From Chloroflexota bacterium (GTDB lineage Bacteria; Chloroflexota; Dormibacteria; Dormibacterales; Dormibacteraceae), in the NCBI GenBank assembly GCA_005880315.1, contig VBHB01000160.1:1-32448 (forward strand): a stretch of 32,448 nucleotides of DNA. The letters are read 5' to 3'. The notes under the pieces are model-generated. The model had not been told where the DNA came from and did no database searches. It saw nothing but the letters and a program-made list of their open reading frames with translations. Below are positions 1 to 7,598 of the stretch, piece after piece. Position 1 is the stretch's first letter. Every line of letters begins with the position of its first letter. The translations under genes were made by a program, and so were the position numbers.

Positions 1-630
1 CGTGAGCTTGATGTTGCCGGGCTCGCCCTCCACCACCGTGACCTCGTGACCTGTCGCGGCCACGAGCTGTGCGTCGTCATCTCCGACCAGGCCGGCGTCG
101 GCCGCCTCGCGGTGGGCGCGTGCCAGGAGCTCGTACGAGAAGGCCTGCGGTGTCTGCGCGAGCACGATCCGCGAGCGGTCGAGGCTCTCCACGAGCCGGT
201 TGCCCTCCACCCGCTTGACCGCGTCGCGCGGGGTGATGGCCGGAAACGCGGCGCCGGACTCCATGGCGGCCGCGAGCACGCGCCTCACCAGCGACGCAGT
301 CGCCAGCGGGCGCGCGGCGTCATGGACAAGTACGTAGTCGCACTCGCCCAGCGCTGCGAGGCCCGCCCGCACCGAGGCCTGACGGCTTTCGCCTCCAGCC
401 AACACAGTTACCGTTTTGCGCGGCGACAGGGACTCGACTTCGCGCTCGGCGTTCTCGAGCCTGGCCGGGGGCCCAACGACCACGATCCGGTCCACTTCGT
501 CGAGTGCGAGGAAGAGCTCCAATGCGCGCGCCAGAGTCGTGCGCCCGTTCAGACGGACCAGCGCTTTGCTGCCCCGACCCAGCCGGGACCCGGAACCGGC
601 CGCTGCGACGATCGCGCCTACCGAACCCAT
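1..630 (-). CDS. ispD: 2-C-methyl-D-erythritol 4-phosphate cytidylyltransferase IspD (3' end beyond window)
   Basis: Transfers CMP from CTP to 2-C-methyl-D-erythritol 4-phosphate in the non-mevalonate isoprenoid pathway (cytosolic). My translation of the minus strand from the ATG at 630 gives 210 residues open to the window edge. It shows the family signatures in order: the nucleotide-binding loop AAGSGSRLG near residues 10-18 with the following Lys22, VHDAARP at 102-108, AQTPQAF at 158-164, DDDAQLV at 184-190 and GEPGNIKLT at 202-210. Only the last 10-20 residues should be missing. The ATG overlaps the TGA of the upstream PIN/TRAM gene as TGATG, so translation is probably coupled. In Bacillus, yacL is likewise followed by ispD, which supports the call. 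ispF may follow outside the window; this cannot be seen. Confidence 0.95.
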   Translation of the reverse strand, partial: MGSVGAIVAAAGSGSRLGRGSKALVRLNGRTTLARALELFLALDEVDRIVVVGPPARLENAEREVESLSPRKTVTVLAGGESRQASVRAGLAALGECDYVLVHDAARPLATASLVRRVLAAAMESGAAFPAITPRDAVKRVEGNRLVESLDRSRIVLAQTPQAFSYELLARAHREAADAGLVGDDDAQLVAATGHEVTVVEGEPGNIKLT

Positions 631-1715
631 CAGCCCCCGTCCTCGTCGCGCTTGGAGCGCCCGCCGCGCCGGCCTTCCTGGCCCGCCGGCTCCGCGAAGA
701 TCATGCGTCCGGCCGAGGTCTGAATCACCGAGGTCACGACCGCGGTGATGGTCTGGTTGATCAGCCGGCGCCCGTTCTGGACGACCACCATGGTGCCGTC
801 GTCGAGGCTGCCCACGCCCTGGCCCGGCTCCTTGCCCTCACGCGCGATCATCACGACGATTTCCTCCCCAGGGATGGCCACCGGCCGCATGGCCTGGGCG
901 AGCTCGTTGAGGTTGAGGACGTCGACGCCTTCGAGGCGCGCGATGCGATTGAGGTTGAAGTCGTTGGTCATGATCCCCCACCCTCTGCGCTTGGCCGTGC
1001 GCACCAGGTGGGCGTCGATCTCGATACTCGTTGCCACATCGTCATCGACCACCTGCAGGTTGGTCGAGGAATCCTTCTGCATCTCCGTGAGCACGTCGAG
1101 ACCGCGCCGGCCGCGACGCCGGCGGGTGGCATCGGCGGAGTCGGCGACGAGCTGGAGCTCGCGCAGCACCGAGCTGAGAACCATCAGGGGCAGGTCGACG
1201 AAGCCGGTCTTGGCGATGTCGAGGATCCGGCCGTCGATGATGACCGAGGTGTCGAGGAGGACAGCGTCGAGGCGGTGGCTCTTCGTCTCTTTGATGCCTC
1301 CGAAAAAGATGGCGGTGAGCTCAACGCGGCGCGTGATGCCGACGGAGGCGCCAAGCAGGGCTAGAAGGATCGCCAGCACGAACGACAGGGCGACGCCGTA
1401 CGGCGCGATGAGGTCGCGGAGAAAGACTCCGATGAGAACGGCGATGACAAGACCGACGATCATGCCCAGCAAGCCGCTGAGCAGGTCGGGCAGCGGAGTC
1501 GAGGTGAGCCGCTTGTTGAAGTCTCGCCAGCCCCCGAGCAGATACGGCGTGCCCAGGTAGCCGAGGATCAGGCCCTCCATCGTGGTCAGGCTTATGAGCA
1601 CCCAACCCTGATGGCTGATCCCCGACAGGCGGACGAGCGCATAACCAAGAAAGAAGCCACCGATGACTCCGATCCCCACTCCGAGTCGGCGGGCGAGGGT
1701 ATCGGAACGCCTCAC
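630..1715 (-). CDS. YacL-like membrane-anchored PIN/TRAM domain protein
   Basis: A 361-residue protein with about four hydrophobic segments in the first 130 residues. A PIN-type nuclease domain follows (about 150-275), with acidic candidates Asp155 in LLDTSVIIDGR, Glu186 and Asp252 in MTNDFNLNR. A TRAM domain lies at about 277-343, followed by a basic tail. The order TM-PIN-TRAM is that of Bacillus YacL and its relatives, proposed to be membrane-bound RNases; the substrate is not established. It lies 11 bp after radA and overlaps the ispD start by one base, the same order as radA-disA-yacL-ispD in Bacillus but without disA. Family assignment is firm; enzymatic activity is an inference from retained acidic residues. 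Confidence 0.9.
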   Translation of the reverse strand: MRRSDTLARRLGVGIGVIGGFFLGYALVRLSGISHQGWVLISLTTMEGLILGYLGTPYLLGGWRDFNKRLTSTPLPDLLSGLLGMIVGLVIAVLIGVFLRDLIAPYGVALSFVLAILLALLGASVGITRRVELTAIFFGGIKETKSHRLDAVLLDTSVIIDGRILDIAKTGFVDLPLMVLSSVLRELQLVADSADATRRRRGRRGLDVLTEMQKDSSTNLQVVDDDVATSIEIDAHLVRTAKRRGWGIMTNDFNLNRIARLEGVDVLNLNELAQAMRPVAIPGEEIVVMIAREGKEPGQGVGSLDDGTMVVVQNGRRLINQTITAVVTSVIQTSAGRMIFAEPAGQEGRRGGRSKRDEDGG

Positions 1716-1726
1716 GGATTACCTCC

Positions 1727-3145
1727 TCAGGTGACCGATACCTCGGCCTCCTTTATGAATGCGCCGGACCTCATGGGTGAAGGAAACGCGGCGGCGATGG
1801 CCTCCGCAAGAGACCGGACCTCGACGACCTCGAGGCCGGCCGGCCGGCCGGCTTTGGCGCCAGCCGGAATCAAAGCGCGCGTAAGACCGTGGCGCGCCGC
1901 CTCGTGCAGGCGGCGTTCCAGCTGGCCGACGCGTCGCACCTCACCGGCCAATCCCAGCTCACCGATGACAACCAGGCCGTCCGGCAGGGGCCTGTTGCTC
2001 GTGTTGCTGTGGATCGACAGGGCAAGACCAAGATCTGCGGCCGGCTCCGTGATGCGGATGCCGCCCGCCACGTTGACGAAGATGTCGGACTGGCCAAGCG
2101 AGGCCGAGGCTCGCTTCTCGAGTACTGCGATCAGCATGTGCAATCGGTTGATGTCCGTGCCGCTGGCGATGCGCCGCGGCGGGTAGTTGTTGGTGGTCTT
2201 GTTGACCAGGCTCTGGATCTCGATGAGCAGCGGTCGCGTGCCTTCGAGCACGACCACCACCGCCGTGCCAGGGGACGAAACGGCCGCATTGCCGAGGAGC
2301 GCGGCGGAAGGGTCCGGGACCTCTTCGAGGCCTTTCTCGCCCATGGCGAAGACGCCGATCTCCTCGGCCGACCCGAAGCGGTTCTTCATGGCGCGCAGGA
2401 TGCGAAGCTCCTGCCGCCGGTCGCCTTCCAGGTAAAGCACCGTGTCAACGATATGCTCGAGCACCCTCGGCCCGGCGATCGCACCCTCTTTGGTGACGTG
2501 GCCCACCAGGAAGATCGGAACCCCGATCTCCTTGGCCAGCCTCATGAGGCGCGCCGCGGATTCGCGCACCTGCGTGACGCTGCCGGCGCTGCCCTCGAAG
2601 CCGGCGTCCGTGACCGTCTGGATCGAGTCGACGATCGCGAGCTGCGGAGCCTCCGCGCGGATCGCCTCGCAGATGGCGTCCAGGTCGGTCTCGGCGTAAA
2701 GAAGGATTCCTGGCGAGAGCGGGCCCAGCCGCGCGGCGCGCATGCGAACCTGCTGCGGCGACTCTTCGCCTGAGGCGTAGAGCACTTTGCCCCCTTCCGC
2801 GGCGGCGACCTGCTGGGCGACGTGCATGAGCAGGGTCGACTTGCCGACCCCCGGCTCCCCGCCCACCAGGACCACGCTGCCGGGGACCACTCCTCCCCCC
2901 AACACTCGGTTCAGCTCGCCCCACGCCAGGCGGCGCCGGGGCGACGACTCCGATTCGATCTCGTTCAGCGGAACGGGCCGATTCGGCACCCCCTGGGCAC
3001 TTGCCTGCTTACGCCCCGAAGGTGCCTTGCGGACCTGGAACTCCTGGAGCGTGTTCCAGGCCTGGCAGTGGGGGCACTGGCCGGCCCAGCGCAGGCTTTC
3101 ACCACCGCACTCTGAACACATGAAGGTCACCGTGGATTTGGGCAT
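1727..3145 (-). CDS. radA: DNA repair protein RadA (Sms)
   Basis: RecA-related ATPase that promotes branch migration in recombination. From the ATG at 3145 it is 472 residues. An N-terminal zinc finger has Cys at 10, 13, 24 and 27; Walker A is GGEPGVGKST at 95-104; the RadA-specific KNRFG motif is at 254-258; and a Lon-protease-like C-terminal domain contains VNVAGGIRITEPAADLG. The open frame extends 33 codons upstream to 3244, but that extension (with CKKP and an internal Met) is unlike the family, whose zinc finger sits close to the start. I therefore chose 3145, where AGAGAG lies about 10 nt upstream. A start at 3169 is possible. It heads a run with the PIN/TRAM gene (11 bp gap) and ispD. 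The leader carries two TGTAAAA direct repeats. Confidence 0.95.
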   Translation of the reverse strand: MPKSTVTFMCSECGGESLRWAGQCPHCQAWNTLQEFQVRKAPSGRKQASAQGVPNRPVPLNEIESESSPRRRLAWGELNRVLGGGVVPGSVVLVGGEPGVGKSTLLMHVAQQVAAAEGGKVLYASGEESPQQVRMRAARLGPLSPGILLYAETDLDAICEAIRAEAPQLAIVDSIQTVTDAGFEGSAGSVTQVRESAARLMRLAKEIGVPIFLVGHVTKEGAIAGPRVLEHIVDTVLYLEGDRRQELRILRAMKNRFGSAEEIGVFAMGEKGLEEVPDPSAALLGNAAVSSPGTAVVVVLEGTRPLLIEIQSLVNKTTNNYPPRRIASGTDINRLHMLIAVLEKRASASLGQSDIFVNVAGGIRITEPAADLGLALSIHSNTSNRPLPDGLVVIGELGLAGEVRRVGQLERRLHEAARHGLTRALIPAGAKAGRPAGLEVVEVRSLAEAIAAAFPSPMRSGAFIKEAEVSVT

Positions 3146-3173
3146 GTAGGTGCTGAACTCTCTGCCCATGATC

Positions 3174-3209
3174 GGTTTTTTACAAGTGGGTACGTAGCCT
3201 TTTACAGTC
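3174..3209 (-). promoter_or_regulatory. Direct TGTAAAA repeats in the radA leader
   Basis: On the minus strand, just ahead of the chosen radA start, TGTAAAA occurs twice about 22 nt apart (first followed by GGC, second by AACC), separated by a stretch containing TACGTACCCA. The second copy, ACCCACTTGTAAAAAACC, resembles the motif ACCCAGGTTGTAAAGACC at 12026-12043. A DNA-binding site or part of a dispersed element are both possible; no regulator is identified. Confidence 0.3.
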
Positions 3210-3329
3210 TCAGTCGTTGTATTCATAGAGCGCCGGGACCCCACCCCGGCTTCTGGAACGAAGGAGCGCCGTCCTGACTACCCCCGGGGCGGCGTTCCGG
3301 TTCTAGACCTCGGTCAGTATTCTCGAGCA

Positions 3330-4283
3330 GTGGACGCCTCCATCTCGGTCGAACGGATCGAGGAGGCCGCCACCCTGATCGACCCGGTGTTCCGCGACAC
3401 CCCGCAATTCGTCTGCGAACCGTTGAGCGACCGGCTGGGAGTGGTGGCCGTCCTGAAAGTCGAGTGCGTGAACCCCATTCGCTCCTTCAAGGGTCGCGGC
3501 ACCGACTATCTCCTGCACCGCCTGGGCCCGTCGCCGGACGGCCTGGTCTGCGCGTCGGCGGGAAACTTCGGCCAGGGCATGGCGTTCGCGGCGCGAAAGC
3601 GCGGAACCAGGTTGACCGTGTTCGCGGCGGTCGCCGCCAATCCCCTCAAGGTCGACCGCATGCGAGCGCTCGGCGCGGAAGTGATTCTCGAAGGCCAGGA
3701 CTTCGACGATGCCAAAGCCGGCGCTTTGCGACATGCGACCCAGACCGGCGCGTTCTACGTCGAAGACGGTTTGCTCGGGCCCATCGCCGAGGGCGCGGGC
3801 ACCATCGCGTCGGAGCTGGGACGCATGAGCGAGCCCATCGACGCATACATCGTCCCGCTCGGCAACGGCTCTCTCATCAACGGGATTGGTGCGTGGTTGC
3901 GGCGCCATTCGCCCGGCACCCGCGTCATCGCCGTCTGCCCGTCGGGAGCGCCGTCGATGTTCATGTCGTGGCGCGCCGGCAAGCCGGTCACCACCGCGAG
4001 CCTGGACACGATCGCCGACGGGATCGCCGTCCGCATCCCGGTCCCGGAGGCGCTCGAGCTGATGTCCTCGGTGGTCGACGAGGTGATGCTGGTCACCGAC
4101 GACGAGATGATCGAGTCGATGCGCTGGCTGCATCGCGACGCCGGCGTCATCGTCGAGCCGGCGGGTGCCGCGGGAGTGGCAGGCGCGGCGAAGCTCCGTG
4201 AGGAGCTGGCCGGCAAGCGTGTCGCCATCCCGCTGACCGGCGGCAACGTCACCGAAGAGCAGCTCAGGACCTGGATCTACTGA
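3330..4283 (+). CDS. PLP-dependent threonine/serine dehydratase-like enzyme
   Basis: A 317-residue fold-type II PLP enzyme, related to threonine/serine ammonia-lyases and threonine synthase. Visible motifs: the Schiff-base lysine Lys54 in NPIRSFKGRG, the substrate loop SAGNFGQG at 77-84, a phosphate-binding-like glycine stretch PLGNGSLINGIG at 176-187, and TGGN at 303-306 near the C-terminus. It lacks the C-terminal ACT-like regulatory domain of biosynthetic IlvA and is about the length of catabolic or short dehydratases. The exact substrate cannot be read from sequence. The start is GTG at 3330, with no Shine-Dalgarno; TATTCT at 3318-3323 lies six bases before it, as in a leaderless promoter. 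Its 3' end overlaps that of the RDD gene by 7 bp. Confidence 0.8.
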   Translation: MDASISVERIEEAATLIDPVFRDTPQFVCEPLSDRLGVVAVLKVECVNPIRSFKGRGTDYLLHRLGPSPDGLVCASAGNFGQGMAFAARKRGTRLTVFAAVAANPLKVDRMRALGAEVILEGQDFDDAKAGALRHATQTGAFYVEDGLLGPIAEGAGTIASELGRMSEPIDAYIVPLGNGSLINGIGAWLRRHSPGTRVIAVCPSGAPSMFMSWRAGKPVTTASLDTIADGIAVRIPVPEALELMSSVVDEVMLVTDDEMIESMRWLHRDAGVIVEPAGAAGVAGAAKLREELAGKRVAIPLTGGNVTEEQLRTWIY

Positions 4284-5176
4284 AGCGACAGGTTGGCCAG
4301 GTGGTCGAGCGCAGCGAGAGGACCTTGCTGCGCGAACACGTCGGGCAGCGCCGTCTTCAGGCTCGCCTCGACTGAGCCCGCCAGCTGGACCCGAAGGTTC
4401 AGGGGCAGGGTGGGACGGCGGCGGGCATATGAGCTCACGAATCGCCGCAGGTCCGGGTCGAGGCGACGCAGGATTAGCTCGGCCTGCGAAGCAGGCGCGA
4501 ACGAAGGCGTCGCCGGCGTGTACCCCGGTGGAGCCGGATAGCCCGGAGGCGGTGCCAATGGTGGAGGTGGCGGCGGCGGGTGGGCGGGGAACTGGTAGGT
4601 GACGCCAGCCGGCGGCGCGGGCGGAGGGGGAGGCGGCGGAGGGGGCGGCCGCATCGCAAGAGCGGGGCGTGCCAGCTGCCACAGCCCCACGGAATCGGAA
4701 TCCTTGACCACGACGGTGCCCGCCGCGAGGTCGCCCAGGCGCTTGCCCCGGCCGTTGGCGAAAAGCACCACCACTCCCACGCCGTAGCCGTAGGGCAGGA
4801 AGTCGACGATCCTGACCACGTTGCGGATGCCGGCCTGCATCCAGGTCAGCGGCTCACCGCGGTCTCCCACCGCCCGCAGCCGGAACGCCCGCTTGCCGAG
4901 CGTCTGGCCGGAGAACAGGGCCTCGCTGATCCAGAAGTAGCCGAAGACGATGATGAATGCTCCAAATGCCAAGATCAGGGTGAAGACCGTGGTCGATTGG
5001 GTGTAGGCCGCGGCGCCGCCGGCAACGAAGGACACCGCTACAAGAAGCCCTGATACGAGCAGCAGGTCGAGGATCTGCGCCACCCCGCGCGTGCCCAGCC
5101 CGGCCACCTGGTAATCGAACGAAACCCGCTCCGGGGTGGAGACGACCAGATCAGTGTCGGGGAGCGGCTGCTCCAT
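4277..5176 (-). CDS. RDD family membrane protein with proline-rich linker
   Basis: From the ATG at 5176 the protein has 299 residues. An RDD domain covers about 20-160, with two to three membrane segments and the conserved blocks RGVAQILDLLL (30-40), GQTLGKRAFRLR (90-101) and RLGDLAAGTVVV (146-157). Next come two proline runs (about 177-190 and 200-212) and a helical C-terminal region (230-299) of unknown role. The 46 codons upstream of 5176 are rejected because they overlap the divergent SpoIIM-like gene and have no domain. RDD proteins sit beside DUF95/SpoIIM, DUF58 and MoxR genes in actinobacteria (for example Rv3692-Rv3695), matching the neighbours here. The function of RDD domains is not settled; roles in transport or protein sorting have been proposed. 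Confidence 0.88.
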   Translation of the reverse strand: MEQPLPDTDLVVSTPERVSFDYQVAGLGTRGVAQILDLLLVSGLLVAVSFVAGGAAAYTQSTTVFTLILAFGAFIIVFGYFWISEALFSGQTLGKRAFRLRAVGDRGEPLTWMQAGIRNVVRIVDFLPYGYGVGVVVLFANGRGKRLGDLAAGTVVVKDSDSVGLWQLARPALAMRPPPPPPPPPPAPPAGVTYQFPAHPPPPPPPLAPPPGYPAPPGYTPATPSFAPASQAELILRRLDPDLRRFVSSYARRRPTLPLNLRVQLAGSVEASLKTALPDVFAQQGPLAALDHLANLSLQ

Positions 5177-5195
5177 TCGGTTATTTTCACTGCTG

Positions 5196-6164
5196 ATGAG
5201 GGCAGAGGAGTTCGTTATGCGCCGGCGAGACGACTGGAACCGGCTCGAGGACCTCATCGCGCGAGCCGGCTCCGGCCAGCTCAACGGCCTCGCGCCGGCC
5301 CAGGTCCTGACCATGACTGCGCTCTACCGGCGGGCAACGGCGGACCTCGCTCGCGCGCAGCGAGACTGGCCCGGCGAACCCGTGCACCGTTATCTCAACG
5401 GGCTGGTCGCGCGCGGCCACGGCGTGGTGTATCGCCGCGGCGGTCACGTGTGGCGGCGGATCCAGACCTTCTATTTGGAGACTCTGCCCGGCACGTACCG
5501 GCTGGCGTGGCCCTACGTGGTCGCGTCGGCAGCCCTCCTGTTCGTGCCGGCGATCGTCGCCTACTTCGTCGTGCTGGCCCACCCCGAGGCCGCTTACGGA
5601 ATCGCATCCCCGGCGTTGATCGATCGCGTCCATCACCACCAGCTCTGGACGGACATCCCTCCCGAGCTCCGGGTCGAAGCGGCGGGCTTGATCGCGATCA
5701 ACAACATCTACGTGACGATGATCGCGTTCGCGTTCGGCGTCGTCTTTGGTCTGCCGGTGATCTACGTGCTGATCATGAATGGCATCAACCTCGGCGGCCT
5801 GTTCGGGCTGACGCAGGCCTATGGCGTGAGCGGAGGCCTCTTCGAGTTCGTCATCGGGCATGGAGTCCTGGAGCTGTCGATCGTGATCGCGGAGGGCGCG
5901 GCCGGGCTGATGATGGGCTGGGCGCTTATCTCTCCTGGCAACCGCAAGCGCTCCGACGCGCTGGTGATCGCGGCGCGACGCGCGTTCACGCTGCTGCTCG
6001 GCCTGTCGCCGCTGTTGCTCATCGCCGGGACCATCGAGGGCAACATCTCGCCGTCCGATGCTCCGTTCGCGGCCAAGGTCACGATCGGGCTGACCACCGG
6101 GGTGCTTTTCTACACGTACCTGCTCGTGGTCGGACGCCGCGCTAGAGCAGAGCCCGCTCCTTGA
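5196..6164 (+). CDS. Stage II sporulation protein M-like (DUF95) membrane protein
   Basis: A 322-residue multi-spanning protein. A soluble N-terminal part (EEFVMRRRDDWNRLEDL, residues 4-20) is followed by about five or six membrane segments between 104 and 313. Family hallmarks are GHGVLELSIVIAEGAAGL (221-238) and IEGNISPS (280-287), equivalent to the PHG.xE and IEGxxSPS motifs of SpoIIM. The presence of this gene does not imply sporulation; the family is widespread in non-sporulating actinobacteria beside moxR. I start it at the ATG at 5196, because homologues keep a few residues including Phe before the Arg-Arg-Arg, and TATTTT (5182-5187) lies eight bases upstream as in a leaderless promoter. 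The ATG at 5217 is the alternative; it has an AGGAG seven bases upstream. The 3' end overlaps the DUF58 gene by 23 bp. Confidence 0.88.
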   Translation: MRAEEFVMRRRDDWNRLEDLIARAGSGQLNGLAPAQVLTMTALYRRATADLARAQRDWPGEPVHRYLNGLVARGHGVVYRRGGHVWRRIQTFYLETLPGTYRLAWPYVVASAALLFVPAIVAYFVVLAHPEAAYGIASPALIDRVHHHQLWTDIPPELRVEAAGLIAINNIYVTMIAFAFGVVFGLPVIYVLIMNGINLGGLFGLTQAYGVSGGLFEFVIGHGVLELSIVIAEGAAGLMMGWALISPGNRKRSDALVIAARRAFTLLLGLSPLLLIAGTIEGNISPSDAPFAAKVTIGLTTGVLFYTYLLVVGRRARAEPAP

Positions 6165-7458
6165 GCTCGAGGTAGCGCTCCACCAAAGCAGGGCTCAGGT
6201 TGCCGGCGACGACGTCGAGGCCGAGGACTCCGCCGCGCCTCAACAGCTCGAAGCTTTCGCGCCGGCTCGCCATGAACTCCTCGGCCGCGGCCCACTCGTA
6301 AGCGCGCGATGAGGTGGTGATCGGGGCGTGGCGGGCGCTGAGGACGGCCGGATCCGACATCGCCACCACGAGCACGAGATGGCGTGCCGCCAGGCGCAGC
6401 GCGTGCGCGACCAGCTCCTTGGAAGCCTCGGGATCCTGGAGGTCGGTGAGGATCACGATCATGGATCGCCGGCCCACCCGCAGGGCCAGGTGCGTGAGGG
6501 CGTGGCCGAAATCGGGCTCCACGTACTCCGGCCTGATCGCGTAGAGCGCCTCGGTGATGCGGCGAAGCTGCGCCGGGCCCCGCTCGGGCTTGATGAAGTT
6601 GGTGACCCGATCGTCGAACGTCATCAAGCCGACGCGGTCTCCGAAAGCCTGGGCGACCCAGGCCAGCATGAGCGCTGCATTGACAGCGTGGTCGAGCTTG
6701 TCGAGGTCTCCGGCCGGTGCGGTCATGAGACGTCCGCAGTCGATGGCGATCATCACCTGCTGACCGCGTTCGGCCTCGACCTCGACCACCACCGGGTGGT
6801 CGCGCCGCGCGGTTGCGGTCCAGCTCACGCGCCGGATGTCGTCGCCGCGCACGTAGTCACGCAGCCCCGCAAACGCCGTCGACGCTCCGGGCGGCTTCGC
6901 GCGTCGAAGGCCCGACATCGCGCGCAGGCCGCGTCGGAGAGTGAGCTGGATGCGCTTGATTGCGACGACGTTTGGAAACACCGCGACCTCGCGCTGAAGC
7001 TGCAGTCGCAGCTGCCGCCGCCACCACCCGTCTCGGCGCCAGACCTGGAGGTCGACCGCGCCGAACCGGTAGGCGCCGCGGCGAGGCGATGACGTGTTGT
7101 AGGCGAGCTCGACGCGGCCGTTGTGGTCGAACATCCCCTCCACCTCGCGCGGCTGCGGCCTGAGGTCGTCGGGCGCGTGGTCGGCGATCCTGACATGCAG
7201 ACCGGCGGCGGCCGCGTTTTCGATCACGATCCTCACCTCTTCGCGCTCCCCCAGCGAGAACGGCTCGGGCATCAGCCTTCGCACGCGATAGCCCTTGCGT
7301 CCTGGAAGCAGCGCGAGGTCGCGGGCAAGGATGAGGACGAGACCAGCGTGATAGAGGACGGCGAGCAGCACCAGCACCGGCGATGCGATCGAGAGCGCGA
7401 TCAGCGCCGCACCGATCGCGACCGCCCACAGCAGCCGGGGCTGCGGCGCCAAATTCAC
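6142..7458 (-). CDS. DUF58 domain protein (MoxR-partner, vWA-like)
   Basis: 438 residues. Two hydrophobic segments at about 8-47 anchor an N-terminal beta-rich region. The DUF58 signature LRDYVRGDDIRRVSWTATAR is at 199-218, followed by a vWA-like fold whose metal-site region reads IAIDCGRLM (237-245), a degenerate version of the DxGxSM form. DUF58 proteins are encoded beside MoxR ATPases, which are thought to act as chaperones on them or on metal-containing clients; the client here is unknown. The only start in frame is GTG at 7458, which lies inside the stem of the first REP-like repeat. The repeat also supplies a purine-rich GGGGAG directly in front. The gene is separated from moxR by 140 bp of repeat rather than overlapping it. 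Confidence 0.88.
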   Translation of the reverse strand: MNLAPQPRLLWAVAIGAALIALSIASPVLVLLAVLYHAGLVLILARDLALLPGRKGYRVRRLMPEPFSLGEREEVRIVIENAAAAGLHVRIADHAPDDLRPQPREVEGMFDHNGRVELAYNTSSPRRGAYRFGAVDLQVWRRDGWWRRQLRLQLQREVAVFPNVVAIKRIQLTLRRGLRAMSGLRRAKPPGASTAFAGLRDYVRGDDIRRVSWTATARRDHPVVVEVEAERGQQVMIAIDCGRLMTAPAGDLDKLDHAVNAALMLAWVAQAFGDRVGLMTFDDRVTNFIKPERGPAQLRRITEALYAIRPEYVEPDFGHALTHLALRVGRRSMIVILTDLQDPEASKELVAHALRLAARHLVLVVAMSDPAVLSARHAPITTSSRAYEWAAAEEFMASRRESFELLRRGGVLGLDVVAGNLSPALVERYLELKERALL

Positions 7459-7486
7459 CTCCCCACCCTGTGGGGAGGTCGCCCGA
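7445..7486. repeat. REP-like palindromic element, copy 1
   Basis: A 42-bp unit, identical to the copy at 7510-7551. It contains a perfect 10-bp stem (ACCTCCCCAC at 7457-7466 and GTGGGGAGGT at 7470-7479) with loop CCT. It is followed by a second, variable small hairpin (GCGC, caa, GCGC at 7487-7497) and then GGGTGGGG. The stem reads into the start codon of the DUF58 gene. Its spurious peptide (SPPCGEVAR type) resembles that of dispersed intergenic repeats known in many alphaproteobacteria; this resemblance is from memory. Confidence 0.85.
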
Positions 7487-7509
7487 GCGCCAAGCGCGAC
7501 CGGGTGGGG

Positions 7510-7551
7510 GGCGCCAAATTCACCTCCCCACCCTGTGGGGAGGTCGCCCGA
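7510..7551. repeat. REP-like palindromic element, copy 2
   Basis: Identical to the unit at 7445-7486, with a 65-bp period. The stem arms are at 7522-7531 and 7535-7544. The variable hairpin after it differs from that of copy 1: ACTCGC at 7551-7556 pairs with GCGAGT at 7560-7565. GGGTGGGG follows again. Conserved core, changed second-hairpin arms and conserved closing block suggest compensatory variation of a structured unit. Confidence 0.85.
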
Positions 7552-7598
7552 CTCGCGCAGCGAGTCCGGCGGGTGGGGAGCTACGAGCTTTGATCAAC

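Noticed and set aside
3245-3300. Interrupted inverted repeat GGAACG/CGTTCC between radA and the PLP enzyme
   Set aside because: The arms are only six bases with a loop of about 30 and weak inner pairing; in a divergent gap this is not convincing as an operator or terminator.
3303-4682. 459-codon minus-strand open frame opposite the PLP enzyme and RDD gene
   Set aside because: Low-complexity Arg/Ala/Gly/His composition typical of antisense frames in high-GC DNA; the plus-strand frame has clear family motifs.
5187-5861. 224-codon minus-strand frame inside the SpoIIM-like gene
   Set aside because: Asp/Arg/His-rich antisense composition, no domain, and fully covered by a gene with strong family motifs.
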